A stretch of 64,000 nt of DNA. Source: Rhizobium sp. BK602 (GTDB lineage: Bacteria; Pseudomonadota; Alphaproteobacteria; Rhizobiales; Rhizobiaceae). The notes under the pieces are model-generated. The model ran no database searches and had not been told where the DNA came from. It saw only the letters and a list, made by a program, of their open reading frames with translations. Position 1 is the stretch's first letter. Every line of letters begins with the position of its first letter. The translations under genes and the position numbers were made by a program. This document shows positions 18,594-26,961 of the stretch, piece by piece. The stretch is taken from assembly GCF_014195095.1 (NCBI RefSeq), contig NZ_JACIBC010000002.1, forward strand, positions 372,001 through 436,000. Reading direction: 5' to 3'.

Positions 18594-19784
18594 ATGACGA
18601 ATCTGCTGTCGAATCGGGATGCCCGCCGCGTTTTCCTTGCCAAGCAGGGACTCGCCAATCCGCCGAACCGCGCCCTGACCAAGGCGGGGTTGCTGCAGCT
18701 CATCCACGATATCGGCTTCGTGCAGGTGGACAGTATTTCCACCGTCGAGCGCGCCCATCACCAGATCCTGTTTTCGCGCAACCAGACCTATCGGCGCGAG
18801 CATCTGACCGAGTTGCTCGAAAAGGACGGCGCGCTGTTCGAGAACTGGACGCATGACGCCTCTATCCTGCCGAGCGCCTTCTTCGTCTATTGGAAGCATC
18901 GCTTCCGCCGCGAGGACGAGGCGATCATCGCACGCTGGCGCAAATGGCGCGGGGAGGGGTTCGAGGCGGCCTTCGACGAGACCTACGAGCGCGTGCTGAA
19001 GAACGGTGCCATCACCGCTCGCGAGGTCAAGGCGGAGGATCACGTCTCCGGCGGCTGGTGGAACTGGCATCCGAACAAGACGGCGCTCGAATATTTCTGG
19101 CGCACCGGCAAATTCGCCATTGCCGGTCGCACCAATTTCCAGAAGGTCTATGATCTCGTCGAGCGCGTCCTGCCGAGCCATTTCCATGAGCCGGAAGTAG
19201 AACATGACGAATTCGTCGATTGGGCCTGCCGCAGCGCGCTGCAGCGTCTCGGCTTCGCCACCTCGGGCGAAATCGCCGCCTTCTGGGATCTGGTGACGCC
19301 GCAGGAGGCCAAGAGCTGGGTCGAGACGCATCGCGACGAATTGACCGACGTACTAATCGAGCCCGCTGCCGACGGCAAGCCGCGCCCGTCCTTTGCCTTC
19401 CTCGATTTCCACGAGACGCTGGACGACCACGCGGAAGCACCGGCGCGCATCCGCGTCCTCAGCCCCTTCGATCCCACGCTGCGCGACCGCAACCGCACCG
19501 AACGCCTCTTCGGCTTCTTCTACCGCATCGAGATTTTCGTGCCCGAGCCGAAGCGAGAATACGGCTATTACGTTTTCCCGCTCTTGGAAGGAGACCGTCT
19601 GATCGGACGGATCGACATGAAGGCCGACCGCAAGGCAGGCACGCTTGACGTCAAGCGCCTGTGGCTGGAGCCGGGCGTCAAGCCATCCGCCGGCCGGCTG
19701 GAGAAGCTGGAGGCGGAGCTGGAGCGCGTGGCGCGTTTTGCCGGGGTCGAGAAGGTGGTGTTTCTCGAGGGGTGGCGGAATTAA
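18594..19784 (+). CDS. Winged-helix protein of the YcaQ/AlkZ DNA glycosylase family (HTH_42)
   Basis: The 396-residue protein shows the hallmarks of the family. The N-terminal helical segment leads to FVQVDSIS, where the catalytic Gln-x-Asp is expected. LEYFWRTGKFAIAGR-type winged-helix segments follow, and then a C-terminal barrel with the FYRIEIFVP motif. The QxD form is that of YcaQ-type enzymes, which unhook nitrogen-mustard interstrand crosslinks, rather than the QxQ of antibiotic-resistance AlkZ. The start is uncertain; in-frame ATG 18567 is possible. It is divergent from bioM and convergent with ribBA. Confidence 0.75.
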   Translation: MTNLLSNRDARRVFLAKQGLANPPNRALTKAGLLQLIHDIGFVQVDSISTVERAHHQILFSRNQTYRREHLTELLEKDGALFENWTHDASILPSAFFVYWKHRFRREDEAIIARWRKWRGEGFEAAFDETYERVLKNGAITAREVKAEDHVSGGWWNWHPNKTALEYFWRTGKFAIAGRTNFQKVYDLVERVLPSHFHEPEVEHDEFVDWACRSALQRLGFATSGEIAAFWDLVTPQEAKSWVETHRDELTDVLIEPAADGKPRPSFAFLDFHETLDDHAEAPARIRVLSPFDPTLRDRNRTERLFGFFYRIEIFVPEPKREYGYYVFPLLEGDRLIGRIDMKADRKAGTLDVKRLWLEPGVKPSAGRLEKLEAELERVARFAGVEKVVFLEGWRN

Positions 19785-20018
19785 TACCTTCTCTCCGGCG
19801 GAGAGAAGATGGACGCGAGCGATTGAGTGAAACGAAATCGCGAGAGGCCGGATGAGGGGGCCGCAGAGCGTTAGCGGAGCGGGCCTTGAGCGGTTAGCGA
19901 AAGGCAAATCTTCCGATACATGACCACCCCCTGAGCTTGTCCAAGGGCAGGCCACCAACCGGGGTCGAGCCACCGGTCTCGACCCGTCCTTCGGACCCCC
20001 GAGGAGAGAAGGCAGATT
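19785..20018. repeat. RIME1-like mosaic repeat between convergent ycaQ-like gene and ribBA
   Basis: A perfect hairpin CTTCTCTCC/GGAGAGAAG with a 3-base loop occupies 19788-19808. It is followed by a GGATGAGGGGG block, then CCTTGAGCG and AGCGAAAGGCAA, then TCTTCCGAT. The same modules in the same order occur at 45551-45718. The remainder up to 20018 has further GC-rich partial palindromes but no gene. Confidence 0.7.
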
Positions 20019-21122
20019 TCAACAAATCTCCGTCGCGGCGATCTTGATGCCGAAGCCTTCCAGGCCGACATAGTGGCGTTCGCGGCTGGTAAGCAGCTTG
20101 ATCGAGCTGACGCCGAGATCCTTGAGGATCTGGGCACCGAGACCGATTTCCAGCCATTCGCTGTCGCGGGCCTGCGCCTCGGCATGGCTTTCGCGTTCGG
20201 CCTGGCGCGCTTTGCGGCCATTGTCGAAATGGCCGACGCCGACGGAGCCTTCGCGCAGGTAGACGATGATGCCGCGTCCTTCCTCGGCAATCTTCTTCAT
20301 GTAGAAATCGACCGGGCGGCGTTTGCCGAACAGGTCCTCGGCGACATTTTCCGGATGCAGGCGCACCGGAATGTCGATGCCATCGCGGATATCGCCGAAG
20401 ACGACGGCAAGGTGCTGCATCGGGTCCCAGGGCAGCGAGTAGCTATGGGCGCGCGCCTTGCCGAACGGCGTATCGATATCGAAGCTCGTGCCGAGTTCGA
20501 TCAGCGTCTCCTTGCGCTGGCGATAGGCGATGAGATCGGCGACGGAGACGAGCTTCAAACCATGCTGCTCGGCGAACTCGACCACTTGCGGGCCGCGCGT
20601 CACCGTACCGTCGTCATTGACCAGTTCGCTGATGACGCCGATCAGCGGCAGGCCGGCGAGCTTGCAGAGATCGACGGCGGCTTCCGTATGGCCCGAGCGC
20701 ATCAGCACGCCGCCTTCGCGCGCGACCAGCGGGAAGATATGGCCGGGGCGGACGAAATCGGTCGGGCCGACATTCGGATTGGCGAGATTGCGCACCGTCA
20801 GCGTGCGGTCGTCGGCGGAAATGCCCGTTGTCGTGCCGTGCTTGAAATCGACCGAGACGGTGAAGGCCGTCGTGTGCGCCGAATCATTTTCCGCCACCAT
20901 GGCGTTGAGGTTCAGCCGCTTGGCCTCCTCGCGCGGCATCGGCGCACAGACGATGCCCGACGTATGGCGGACGATGAAAGCCATCTTCTCGGGCGTGCAA
21001 TGAACGGCAGCGACGATCAGGTCGCCCTCGTTTTCGCGGTCGTTGTCGTCCATGACGACGACGATCTCGCCGGCTTCGAAAGCCCGGATGGCATCGACTA
21101 CGCGCTTCTGGTCGTAAGGCAT
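20019..21122 (-). CDS. ribB: 3,4-dihydroxy-2-butanone-4-phosphate synthase with degenerate GTP cyclohydrolase II domain
   Basis: The 367-residue protein has an intact N-terminal DHBP synthase domain. DDNDRENEGD near residue 25 is the metal and substrate site, and RSGHTEAAVDL lies near 140. It makes the four-carbon unit of riboflavin from ribulose-5-phosphate. The C-terminal half resembles GTP cyclohydrolase II and keeps EEGRGIIVYLREG, but the three zinc-binding cysteines of active enzymes are absent; that region reads VRLHPENVAEDLFG. So the second activity is probably lost. It follows aroC by 10 bases and likely shares its transcript. Confidence 0.88.
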   Translation of the reverse strand: MPYDQKRVVDAIRAFEAGEIVVVMDDNDRENEGDLIVAAVHCTPEKMAFIVRHTSGIVCAPMPREEAKRLNLNAMVAENDSAHTTAFTVSVDFKHGTTTGISADDRTLTVRNLANPNVGPTDFVRPGHIFPLVAREGGVLMRSGHTEAAVDLCKLAGLPLIGVISELVNDDGTVTRGPQVVEFAEQHGLKLVSVADLIAYRQRKETLIELGTSFDIDTPFGKARAHSYSLPWDPMQHLAVVFGDIRDGIDIPVRLHPENVAEDLFGKRRPVDFYMKKIAEEGRGIIVYLREGSVGVGHFDNGRKARQAERESHAEAQARDSEWLEIGLGAQILKDLGVSSIKLLTSRERHYVGLEGFGIKIAATEIC

Positions 21123-21132
21123 CTCGAAATTC

Positions 21133-22230
21133 CTATCTCTGCCGGCCCGTCTGGCCGCGATCTCTCAGATAATGGTCGGCAATGGCGCAGGCAACCATGG
21201 CCTCGCCGATCGGCACGGCGCGGATGCCGACGCAGGGGTCGTGCCGGCCCTTGGTGCGCACATCGACATTCTTGCCGTCGGCGTCGATCGATTGGCGTTC
21301 GGTCAGGATCGAGGAGGTCGGCTTGATGGCGAAGCGGGCGATGATGGGTTCGCCCGTGGAAATGCCGCCCAGGATGCCGCCGGCATGATTGGACAGGAAA
21401 ATCCGGTTGCCGTCATTGCCCATGCGCATCTCGTCGGCATTCTCCTCGCCTGTGAGTTCGGCGGATGCGAAGCCTTCCCCGATCTCGACGCCCTTGACGG
21501 CATTGATCGACATCAGCAGCGAGGCGATGTCCTGATCGAGCTTGGCGTAGATCGGCGCGCCGAGGCCGGCGGGTACGCCTTCGGCTACGACTTCGACCAC
21601 CGCGCCGACCGAGGAACCGGCCTTGCGGATGCCGTCGAGATACTCTTCCCAGACGGGGACGATCGCCGGATCGGGAGCGAAGAACGGATTCTGGTCGACC
21701 TGCGCCCAGTCCCAGTTGGCGCGGTTGATCTTGTGCTTGCCGATCTGGACGAGCGCGCCGCGCACGGTCACGCCGGGCACGACGAGGCGGGCGATACCGC
21801 CGGCGGCGACGCGCGCTGCCGTCTCGCGGGCCGAGGAACGGCCGCCGCCGCGATAGTCGCGGATGCCGTATTTGACGTCATAGGTATAGTCGGCATGGCC
21901 CGGACGATAACGGCGCGCGATCTCGCCATAATCCTTGGAGCGCTGGTCGGTATTCTCGATCAGCATCGAGATCGGCGTGCCGGTCGAGATCATCGTCTCG
22001 CCGTCCTCGTCCAGCATCACGCCGGAGAGCACCTTGACCAGATCGTCCTCGCGCCGCTGCGTGACGAAGCGCGACTGGCCGGGCTTGCGCTTGTCGAGCC
22101 AGGACTGGATGTCTTCGAGCTTGAAGCGCAGGCCGGGCGGGCAGCCGTCGACGACGCAGCCGAGCGCCGGCCCGTGGCTTTCGCCCCAGGTGGTGACGCG
22201 GAAGAGATGACCGAATGTATTATGCGACAT
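21133..22230 (-). CDS. aroC: Chorismate synthase
   Basis: The 365-residue protein begins [20 protein letters not shown], the classical AroC N-terminus. It includes [25 protein letters not shown] and the C-terminal region [13 protein letters not shown], all conserved family segments. It converts 5-enolpyruvylshikimate-3-phosphate to chorismate using reduced FMN. An FMN-dependent enzyme next to a riboflavin gene is a functional pairing. The ATG at 22230 lacks a strong ribosome site, but the family start fits. Confidence 0.96.
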   Translation of the reverse strand: MSHNTFGHLFRVTTWGESHGPALGCVVDGCPPGLRFKLEDIQSWLDKRKPGQSRFVTQRREDDLVKVLSGVMLDEDGETMISTGTPISMLIENTDQRSKDYGEIARRYRPGHADYTYDVKYGIRDYRGGGRSSARETAARVAAGGIARLVVPGVTVRGALVQIGKHKINRANWDWAQVDQNPFFAPDPAIVPVWEEYLDGIRKAGSSVGAVVEVVAEGVPAGLGAPIYAKLDQDIASLLMSINAVKGVEIGEGFASAELTGEENADEMRMGNDGNRIFLSNHAGGILGGISTGEPIIARFAIKPTSSILTERQSIDADGKNVDVRTKGRHDPCVGIRAVPIGEAMVACAIADHYLRDRGQTGRQR

Positions 22231-22537
22231 GGAAACAACCGGATTGCGGCGGCCCGGCGTCGGGCCGCGTCTTGTCTCTTGGAATTGCGGCACACTCATA
22301 GGCCAAAAAGCCGCCGACGCAAATCCTTCTTTCCGCGAAACGGCCCCCGGCGCGAACCAAGTGGAAGCTTGCCGGGCCTCCGGTATGGTAAACGAAGATT
22401 AATCCACGCTGTGGATTGTGAAAATACATTTATGAATTGGGCGGCTCGCGCCATTGTTGCGGGCAACTTCCGCCATATTCAACGTGTTATCTCTCCGCAT
22501 CAAGCTCATGCTTCGAGATCAGATAGAGGATACTCCG
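22231..22537. other. Divergent intergenic region aroC/DUF1344
   Basis: The gap holds two divergent promoters. AATCCAC at 22401-22407 and GTGGATT at 22411-22417 form a perfect inverted repeat with a 3-base spacer, a candidate operator. AGAGGA at 22525-22530 is the ribosome site of the next gene. No gene is seen in the gap. Confidence 0.55.
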
Positions 22538-22798
22538 ATGCGCTTTTTTGTTGCGACGCTCCTGGCTACGGCAAGCCTTCTTGCCCCGGTCGCCGGCTTT
22601 GCCGAAAGCGCCGATGTCGAGGCGACGATCCAGAAGGTCGATGCAAAGAACTCCAGCATCACGCTGGATGACGGCAAGAGCTACCAGGCGCCACAGGATT
22701 TCGATTTCACCGGGCTGAAGGCGGGCGTCAAGGTCGTGGTCTTCTATACCGAAGTCGACGGCAAGCGCGTCATCAACGATCTCGACATCGTTCAGTAG
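22538..22798 (+). CDS. DUF1344 small exported protein
   Basis: The ATG at 22538, with AGAGGA seven bases upstream, gives 86 residues. A signal peptide (MRFFVATLLATASLL, cleavage near GFA) precedes a compact domain with alternating beta pattern. It contains VEATIQKVDAKNSSITLDDG and ends INDLDIVQ. This matches the DUF1344 family of small periplasmic proteins common in rhizobia. The fold looks like a small beta barrel; the function is unknown. It is convergent with the phosphatase gene, with only 25 bases between. Confidence 0.8.
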   Translation: MRFFVATLLATASLLAPVAGFAESADVEATIQKVDAKNSSITLDDGKSYQAPQDFDFTGLKAGVKVVVFYTEVDGKRVINDLDIVQ

Positions 22799-22823
22799 AC
22801 GCCGGGAGACGGGCTGGCGGCTT

Positions 22824-23420
22824 TTACATCCAGCCGATGATCTTGAGTTCGGGATCGATCTTCAGAATGCGGTCCTGCGGTATCTCCGCCTCGGACGCGT
22901 CTTCCTTCGAAATATCCCCGATCAGCCGGAATAGCGAGCGGATGACGCCGCCATGGGTGACGCAAACTGTCGGACGGTCGACCGATGTCAGCCAGGAGCC
23001 AACGCGCCAGGAGAGGATTTCATAGCTTTCCGCATCCTCGCCGGGCGGAATGAAATCCCATTTGGCGGCCTTGCGCTCGGCGAGGCGTTCGCTCTCGGTC
23101 GCTTTCAATTCCTTGAGCGTGAAGCCTTCCCAGGCACCAAAGGAGACTTCGACCAGCCGTTCGTCGGTACGGTAGTCCTTCGGCGGCAGGCCCATGGCCT
23201 CGCGCGCAATCTCCATGGTCTCGCGCGTGCGCCTGAGCGGACTTGCGACGAAATCGAAGGGCTGGTTCTCGAAGGCGAGGATTTCGGCGAGATCGACGCC
23301 GTTCTGCCGCGCTTGCGCGCGGCCGATGGCGTTCAGATCAATATCCTTCTGTCCCTGCAGCCGGCGTTCGGCATTCCAGTCCGTCTGACCGTGGCGTATC
23401 ACATAGATGATGGGCGGCAC
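22824..23420 (-). CDS. Histidine phosphatase (phosphoglycerate mutase-like)
   Basis: The 198-residue protein starts with GTG and has AGGAAG eight bases upstream. IRHGQTDWNAERRLQG near residue 8 holds the nucleophilic histidine. FVASPLRRTRETM and a late THGGVIRSL segment complete the catalytic pocket of the RHG superfamily. Such small members are usually broad phosphatases acting on phospho-sugars or related metabolites, not true glycolytic mutases. It lies 19 bases downstream of fabI on the same strand, so the two likely share an operon. Confidence 0.85.
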   Translation of the reverse strand: MPPIIYVIRHGQTDWNAERRLQGQKDIDLNAIGRAQARQNGVDLAEILAFENQPFDFVASPLRRTRETMEIAREAMGLPPKDYRTDERLVEVSFGAWEGFTLKELKATESERLAERKAAKWDFIPPGEDAESYEILSWRVGSWLTSVDRPTVCVTHGGVIRSLFRLIGDISKEDASEAEIPQDRILKIDPELKIIGWM

Positions 23421-23439
23421 GGTTCAGACTTCCTGTTGC

Positions 23440-24258
23440 TCAGTCCTTGAGGACCGACATGTCGGGCGCATCCACGGCCTTCATGCCGACGGTGTGGTAA
23501 CCGGAATCGACGTGATGCACTTCGCCGGTGACGGCGGTGGAGAGATCGGAGAGCAGGTAAAGCGCGGAATTGCCGACCTCGTCGATCGTGACGCCACGCT
23601 TCAGCGGCGCGTTGTATTCGTTCCACTTGAGGATATAGCGGAAATCGCCGATGCCGGAGGCGGCGAGCGTCTTGATCGGGCCTGCCGAGATCGCGTTGAC
23701 GCGAATGCCGCGGCCGCCGAGGTCGACGGCGAGGTAACGCACGCTGGCTTCGAGAGCGGCCTTGGCGACGCCCATGACGTTGTAATGCGGCATGACCTTT
23801 TCCGCACCGTAATAGGTGAGGGTGATCAGCGAGCCGCCGTCATTCATGATTCGCTCGGCGCGCTGGGCGACGGCGGTGAAGGAATAGACCGAGATGTCCA
23901 TCGTCTTGGCGAAGTTATCGCGGCTGGTATCGACGTAGCGGCCGGTCAGCTCGTCCTTGTCGGAGAAGGCGATGGCGTGCACGACGAAGTCGATCTTGCC
24001 CCACTTGGCTTCGAGCGTGTCGATGACGGCGTCGATGGTCGCGGGTTCGGTGACGTCGCAATGGCCGGCCATGAAGGCGCCGAGCTCCTGGGCAAGCGGT
24101 TCGACACGCTTCTTCAAAGCGTCGCCCTGCCATGTCAATGCGATTTCGGCACCGGCGTCCGAACAGGCCTTGGCAATGCCCCACGCTATGGAACGGTTGT
24201 TTGCAACGCCGAGGATGACGCCGCGCTTGCCTGCCATGAGGCCAGTGGCTTGAGCCAT
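23440..24258 (-). CDS. fabI: Enoyl-[acyl-carrier-protein] reductase (NADH)
   Basis: The 272-residue short-chain dehydrogenase begins MAQATGLMAGKRGVILGVAN, followed by RSIAWGIAKA. Glycine spacing in this region is diagnostic of FabI. The active-site Tyr and Lys lie in TYYGAEKVMPHYNVMGVAKAA-type sequence, in the Tyr-x6-Lys pattern. It performs the last reduction of each fatty-acid elongation cycle and is the triclosan target. The ATG at 24258 is preceded by AGGGA. It is the lead gene of a pair with the phosphatase. Confidence 0.94.
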   Translation of the reverse strand: MAQATGLMAGKRGVILGVANNRSIAWGIAKACSDAGAEIALTWQGDALKKRVEPLAQELGAFMAGHCDVTEPATIDAVIDTLEAKWGKIDFVVHAIAFSDKDELTGRYVDTSRDNFAKTMDISVYSFTAVAQRAERIMNDGGSLITLTYYGAEKVMPHYNVMGVAKAALEASVRYLAVDLGGRGIRVNAISAGPIKTLAASGIGDFRYILKWNEYNAPLKRGVTIDEVGNSALYLLSDLSTAVTGEVHHVDSGYHTVGMKAVDAPDMSVLKD

Positions 24259-24379
24259 ATTATGCTCCCTTGAACTTTCGATGAACCTGCCTATGGCATA
24301 GGCCGATCCCCTGTTCAAGCATTGGAAAGATCATCAACTGTTAGGGATCGTAACAAAGGGTGCGCTTGTCACTGAAATT

Positions 24380-25510
24380 TCACAGAAAAAGACCTTCCCG
24401 CATGCTGCGCATCAAATCGGTGACCTTATCATCCGGTTTTTCCCACAGCATCAGGCGCAGCTCCACCAGGAGATCGCCTTTTCCACCTTGTCCGTCCGGC
24501 AGACCCTCTCCGGGGATTCGGATGACCTGATCCGAGCCTGACCAAGCCGGCACCGTCAGCTGGACCGGGCCGTTCAATCCCTCCACCTGCGCCTGATAGC
24601 CGAGCACGGCATTTTCGATGGTGACTGGAAGCGTCGTGCGCACGTCGAAGCCATCGAGACTGAAACGGCTGTCGGTCGACAAATGAACCGTGATCGCCAC
24701 GTCGCCGCGCAGCATGCCCGGCAGTTTCAGCCCCTGGCCCTTGAGATGCAGCACCTGGCCGTTGCCGATATCCGTCGTCGCCTGGAAGCGGGTTTCCCGC
24801 CCGTCGGAGAGAGGAACGCTGATCCAGCGTCCCTTCAGCATATCGTCGAGGGTGATGGTTGCCTCGGCGGCGATTTCCGGGGTTTTCTCCGATGGCTTGT
24901 CCTGGGCGGCACCGGTGATGCGGCGCACCAGCGAGCCGAATATGCCGAACGGAGAGCGTGAGGTGGTCGAGCCGGTGCCCGTGGCGAGCTGCTCTTCCTC
25001 GGCAAAGGTGTCGTCCGCGGCGGCGGCGCTTGAGGTTTGCTGCTTGTCGGCGGCGGCCGTTGCGGCATCGGCCGCGGTCTGGCCGGGCCGGGCATTTTTG
25101 ACGCCGAAGATGCGCTCGATCACCTCTTCCGGCGTTTCGCCGGCGCCGGCGGCCTGCTGCGGATTGGCGGCCGCGGCCTTCTGGGCATTGGCGCGGGCGA
25201 GCTCTTCCATGATCTTTTCGGCATTCGCGCGAGCGGCCTTGGCACGCTCGGCGGCTTCACGCGCCGCCTGGCGCTGCTGCATGATGGTCTGCGCCTCGGC
25301 CATGCGCGCCACCTGATCGTAGCGGCTGCGCTTCTGCGGATCTTTCAATGTTTCGTATGCGCGGCCGACTTCGGCGAAGCGTTCCGTCGCCGAGGGATCG
25401 CCGCTATTGTGGTCGGGATGGACGGCCTTGGCCAGGTTGCGCCAGGCCGCCTTGATCTCGTCTGTCCCCGCATCCCTTTTTACGCCAAGCACCTTGTACG
25501 GATCGCGCAT
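24380..25510 (-). CDS. J-domain protein with DnaJ C-terminal domain (CbpA-like)
   Basis: The protein is taken from ATG 25510 and has 376 residues. An N-terminal J domain (about residues 3-65) holds the HPD tripeptide in AKAVHPDHN, which stimulates DnaK. A long Ala/Glu-rich helical and low-complexity linker (about 70-200) follows, then a DnaJ C-terminal substrate-binding domain beginning TITLDDMLKGRWISVPL. The cysteine-rich zinc finger of DnaJ is absent, as in CbpA. It should be a DnaK co-chaperone. The frame is open upstream, but the family start at MRDPYKVLG is preferred. Confidence 0.82.
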   Translation of the reverse strand: MRDPYKVLGVKRDAGTDEIKAAWRNLAKAVHPDHNSGDPSATERFAEVGRAYETLKDPQKRSRYDQVARMAEAQTIMQQRQAAREAAERAKAARANAEKIMEELARANAQKAAAANPQQAAGAGETPEEVIERIFGVKNARPGQTAADAATAAADKQQTSSAAAADDTFAEEEQLATGTGSTTSRSPFGIFGSLVRRITGAAQDKPSEKTPEIAAEATITLDDMLKGRWISVPLSDGRETRFQATTDIGNGQVLHLKGQGLKLPGMLRGDVAITVHLSTDSRFSLDGFDVRTTLPVTIENAVLGYQAQVEGLNGPVQLTVPAWSGSDQVIRIPGEGLPDGQGGKGDLLVELRLMLWEKPDDKVTDLMRSMREGLFL

Positions 25511-25805
25511 CGTCTCAATCACCGATTTGAAGGACGCGTCCGCCTCGTTGGAGCGCCCGAAAAGAAATAGGCCATGTCGCCTTCCTCCTTCGTTCCCCGA
25601 AACCAAGGAGTGGCGTGCATGTACTGCGATCCTGCGGGGGAGTTGCTAATCAGTTGTTACGCCGGACTGCTTCCATCCATCCGATTTGGCGTGATGGTTA
25701 GCCGATTGCTAAGCTTCGCGATCGTGCGTCCCTGAGAATGCTCATGCATGAGCATTCCTTGATTCCGAGGATGCTTACGGCGGGGGATGAAGGAGTGCGA
25801 GGCGA
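25511..25805. other. Intergenic region with a perfect 22-base palindrome
   Basis: The gap separates a lipoprotein gene from the J-domain gene, both on the minus strand. At 25736-25757 lies a perfectly self-complementary site, AATGCTCATGC and its mirror GCATGAGCATT, extended by one more pair outside. No T-run flanks it, so an operator is more likely than a terminator. Confidence 0.6.
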
Positions 25806-26264
25806 TCAGCCGGCTTGCTGGAAACTCAGCAATTGCCACTCGCCCTGGCCGATGAGGCAGGTCTTGCCGAAGAAATTGGCTATCCCCTCATAGGAATGCC
25901 GGGTGGTGCGGAATTGCCGGCAGATCTGGCCGGACGCGTTGTTCTCGACGATCGTGTCGATGATACCGGCGCTGCCCGTCGAGGCGTTGGCCCAGGGCAC
26001 GGGTTGGCTGCCGAGCTTGTGGAGGTCCGCCGAGGTCACGGCGTTGCGCACAGTGGTCTCGTCGGAAACGCTGTCCGCGGTCACGGGGGCCGTCGGCACC
26101 GTGCCGGTGGAAACGCTTCGGTCCACTTTCGCTGAACTCAGAATGTCCATGCCGCCGCCGACGCAGCCGCCAAGGGAGAAAAGGGAGAGAATGGCAACCG
26201 CCATCGCCGCGCCTTTTACAAGCTTGCGCTTTGTATGAACCGTCGACTTTGCTATGACTTCCAC
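25806..26264 (-). CDS. Small lipoprotein, RT0821/Lpp0805-type surface protein
   Basis: The 152-residue product has a basic N-terminus, a hydrophobic core and the lipobox LGGC, so it should be lipid-anchored in the envelope. A Ser/Thr/Val-rich linker follows. The C-terminal domain (about 85-150) contains two cysteines and the SGQICRQFRTT and KTCLIGQGEWQ segments. These resemble the RT0821/Lpp0805 family of surface proteins. The start is GTG at 26264; an internal ATG before AILSLFSLGGC would also give a short signal. It is divergent from pdxH. Its biochemical function is unknown. Confidence 0.65.
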   Translation of the reverse strand: MEVIAKSTVHTKRKLVKGAAMAVAILSLFSLGGCVGGGMDILSSAKVDRSVSTGTVPTAPVTADSVSDETTVRNAVTSADLHKLGSQPVPWANASTGSAGIIDTIVENNASGQICRQFRTTRHSYEGIANFFGKTCLIGQGEWQLLSFQQAG

Positions 26265-26328
26265 CCGAGTATCTTGGCCAGCGTCAGGGACTGGCGATTT
26301 TTAGGAATTGCGGAGCATTTTAGCTAAT

Positions 26329-26949
26329 ATGTCGGAAAACGAGTTAACAAGCGGTGACTTCACCGAACGGAATGAGCCCTTCGCGCTTTTCGCCGCCTGG
26401 CTGCGCGACGCGGAAGCCTCTGAACCGAATGACCCGAATGCGGTTGCCTTGGCAACGGTTGATGAAGATGGGCTGCCAAATGTCCGCATGGTCCTTCTGA
26501 AGGGTTTCGATAGTCAGGGATTCGTATTCTATACAAATTTCGAGAGCCAGAAAGGCCAAGAAATTCTTTCCCAGAAGAAAGCCGCCATGTGTTTCCACTG
26601 GAAGTCGCTGCGCCGCCAGGTGCGGCTGCGCGGCCTGGTTGAGGTGGTGAGCGACGCGGAAGCCGACGAATATTTCAAGACGAGACCGCGCGGCAGCCGC
26701 ATCGGTGCCTGGGCGTCGAAGCAGTCGCGCCCGCTCGAGGGCCGTTTCGCGCTGGAGAAGGCGGTGGCCGAATATACCGCGCGCTACGCCATAGGCGACA
26801 TTCCGCGCCCGCCCCATTGGTCCGGTTTCCGTATTCGGCCGCTGTCGATCGAATTCTGGCACGATCGCCAGTTCCGGCTGCATGATCGCATCGAGTTTCG
26901 CCGCAAGACGCCCGAGGGCGCCTGGGAGAAGGTGCGCATGTATCCGTGA
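26329..26949 (+). CDS. pdxH: Pyridoxamine 5'-phosphate oxidase
   Basis: The ATG at 26329 gives 206 residues, the usual PdxH length. Conserved FMN-binding segments are present: [20 protein letters not shown], and the C-terminal [19 protein letters not shown] region that binds substrate. It oxidises pyridoxamine- or pyridoxine-phosphate to pyridoxal-phosphate with FMN. The upstream in-frame TTG at 26308 has poor spacing and was not used. It is convergent with a polysaccharide deacetylase only 12 bases away. Confidence 0.94.
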   Translation: MSENELTSGDFTERNEPFALFAAWLRDAEASEPNDPNAVALATVDEDGLPNVRMVLLKGFDSQGFVFYTNFESQKGQEILSQKKAAMCFHWKSLRRQVRLRGLVEVVSDAEADEYFKTRPRGSRIGAWASKQSRPLEGRFALEKAVAEYTARYAIGDIPRPPHWSGFRIRPLSIEFWHDRQFRLHDRIEFRRKTPEGAWEKVRMYP

Positions 26950-26961
26950 CCGCCTCTTCTT

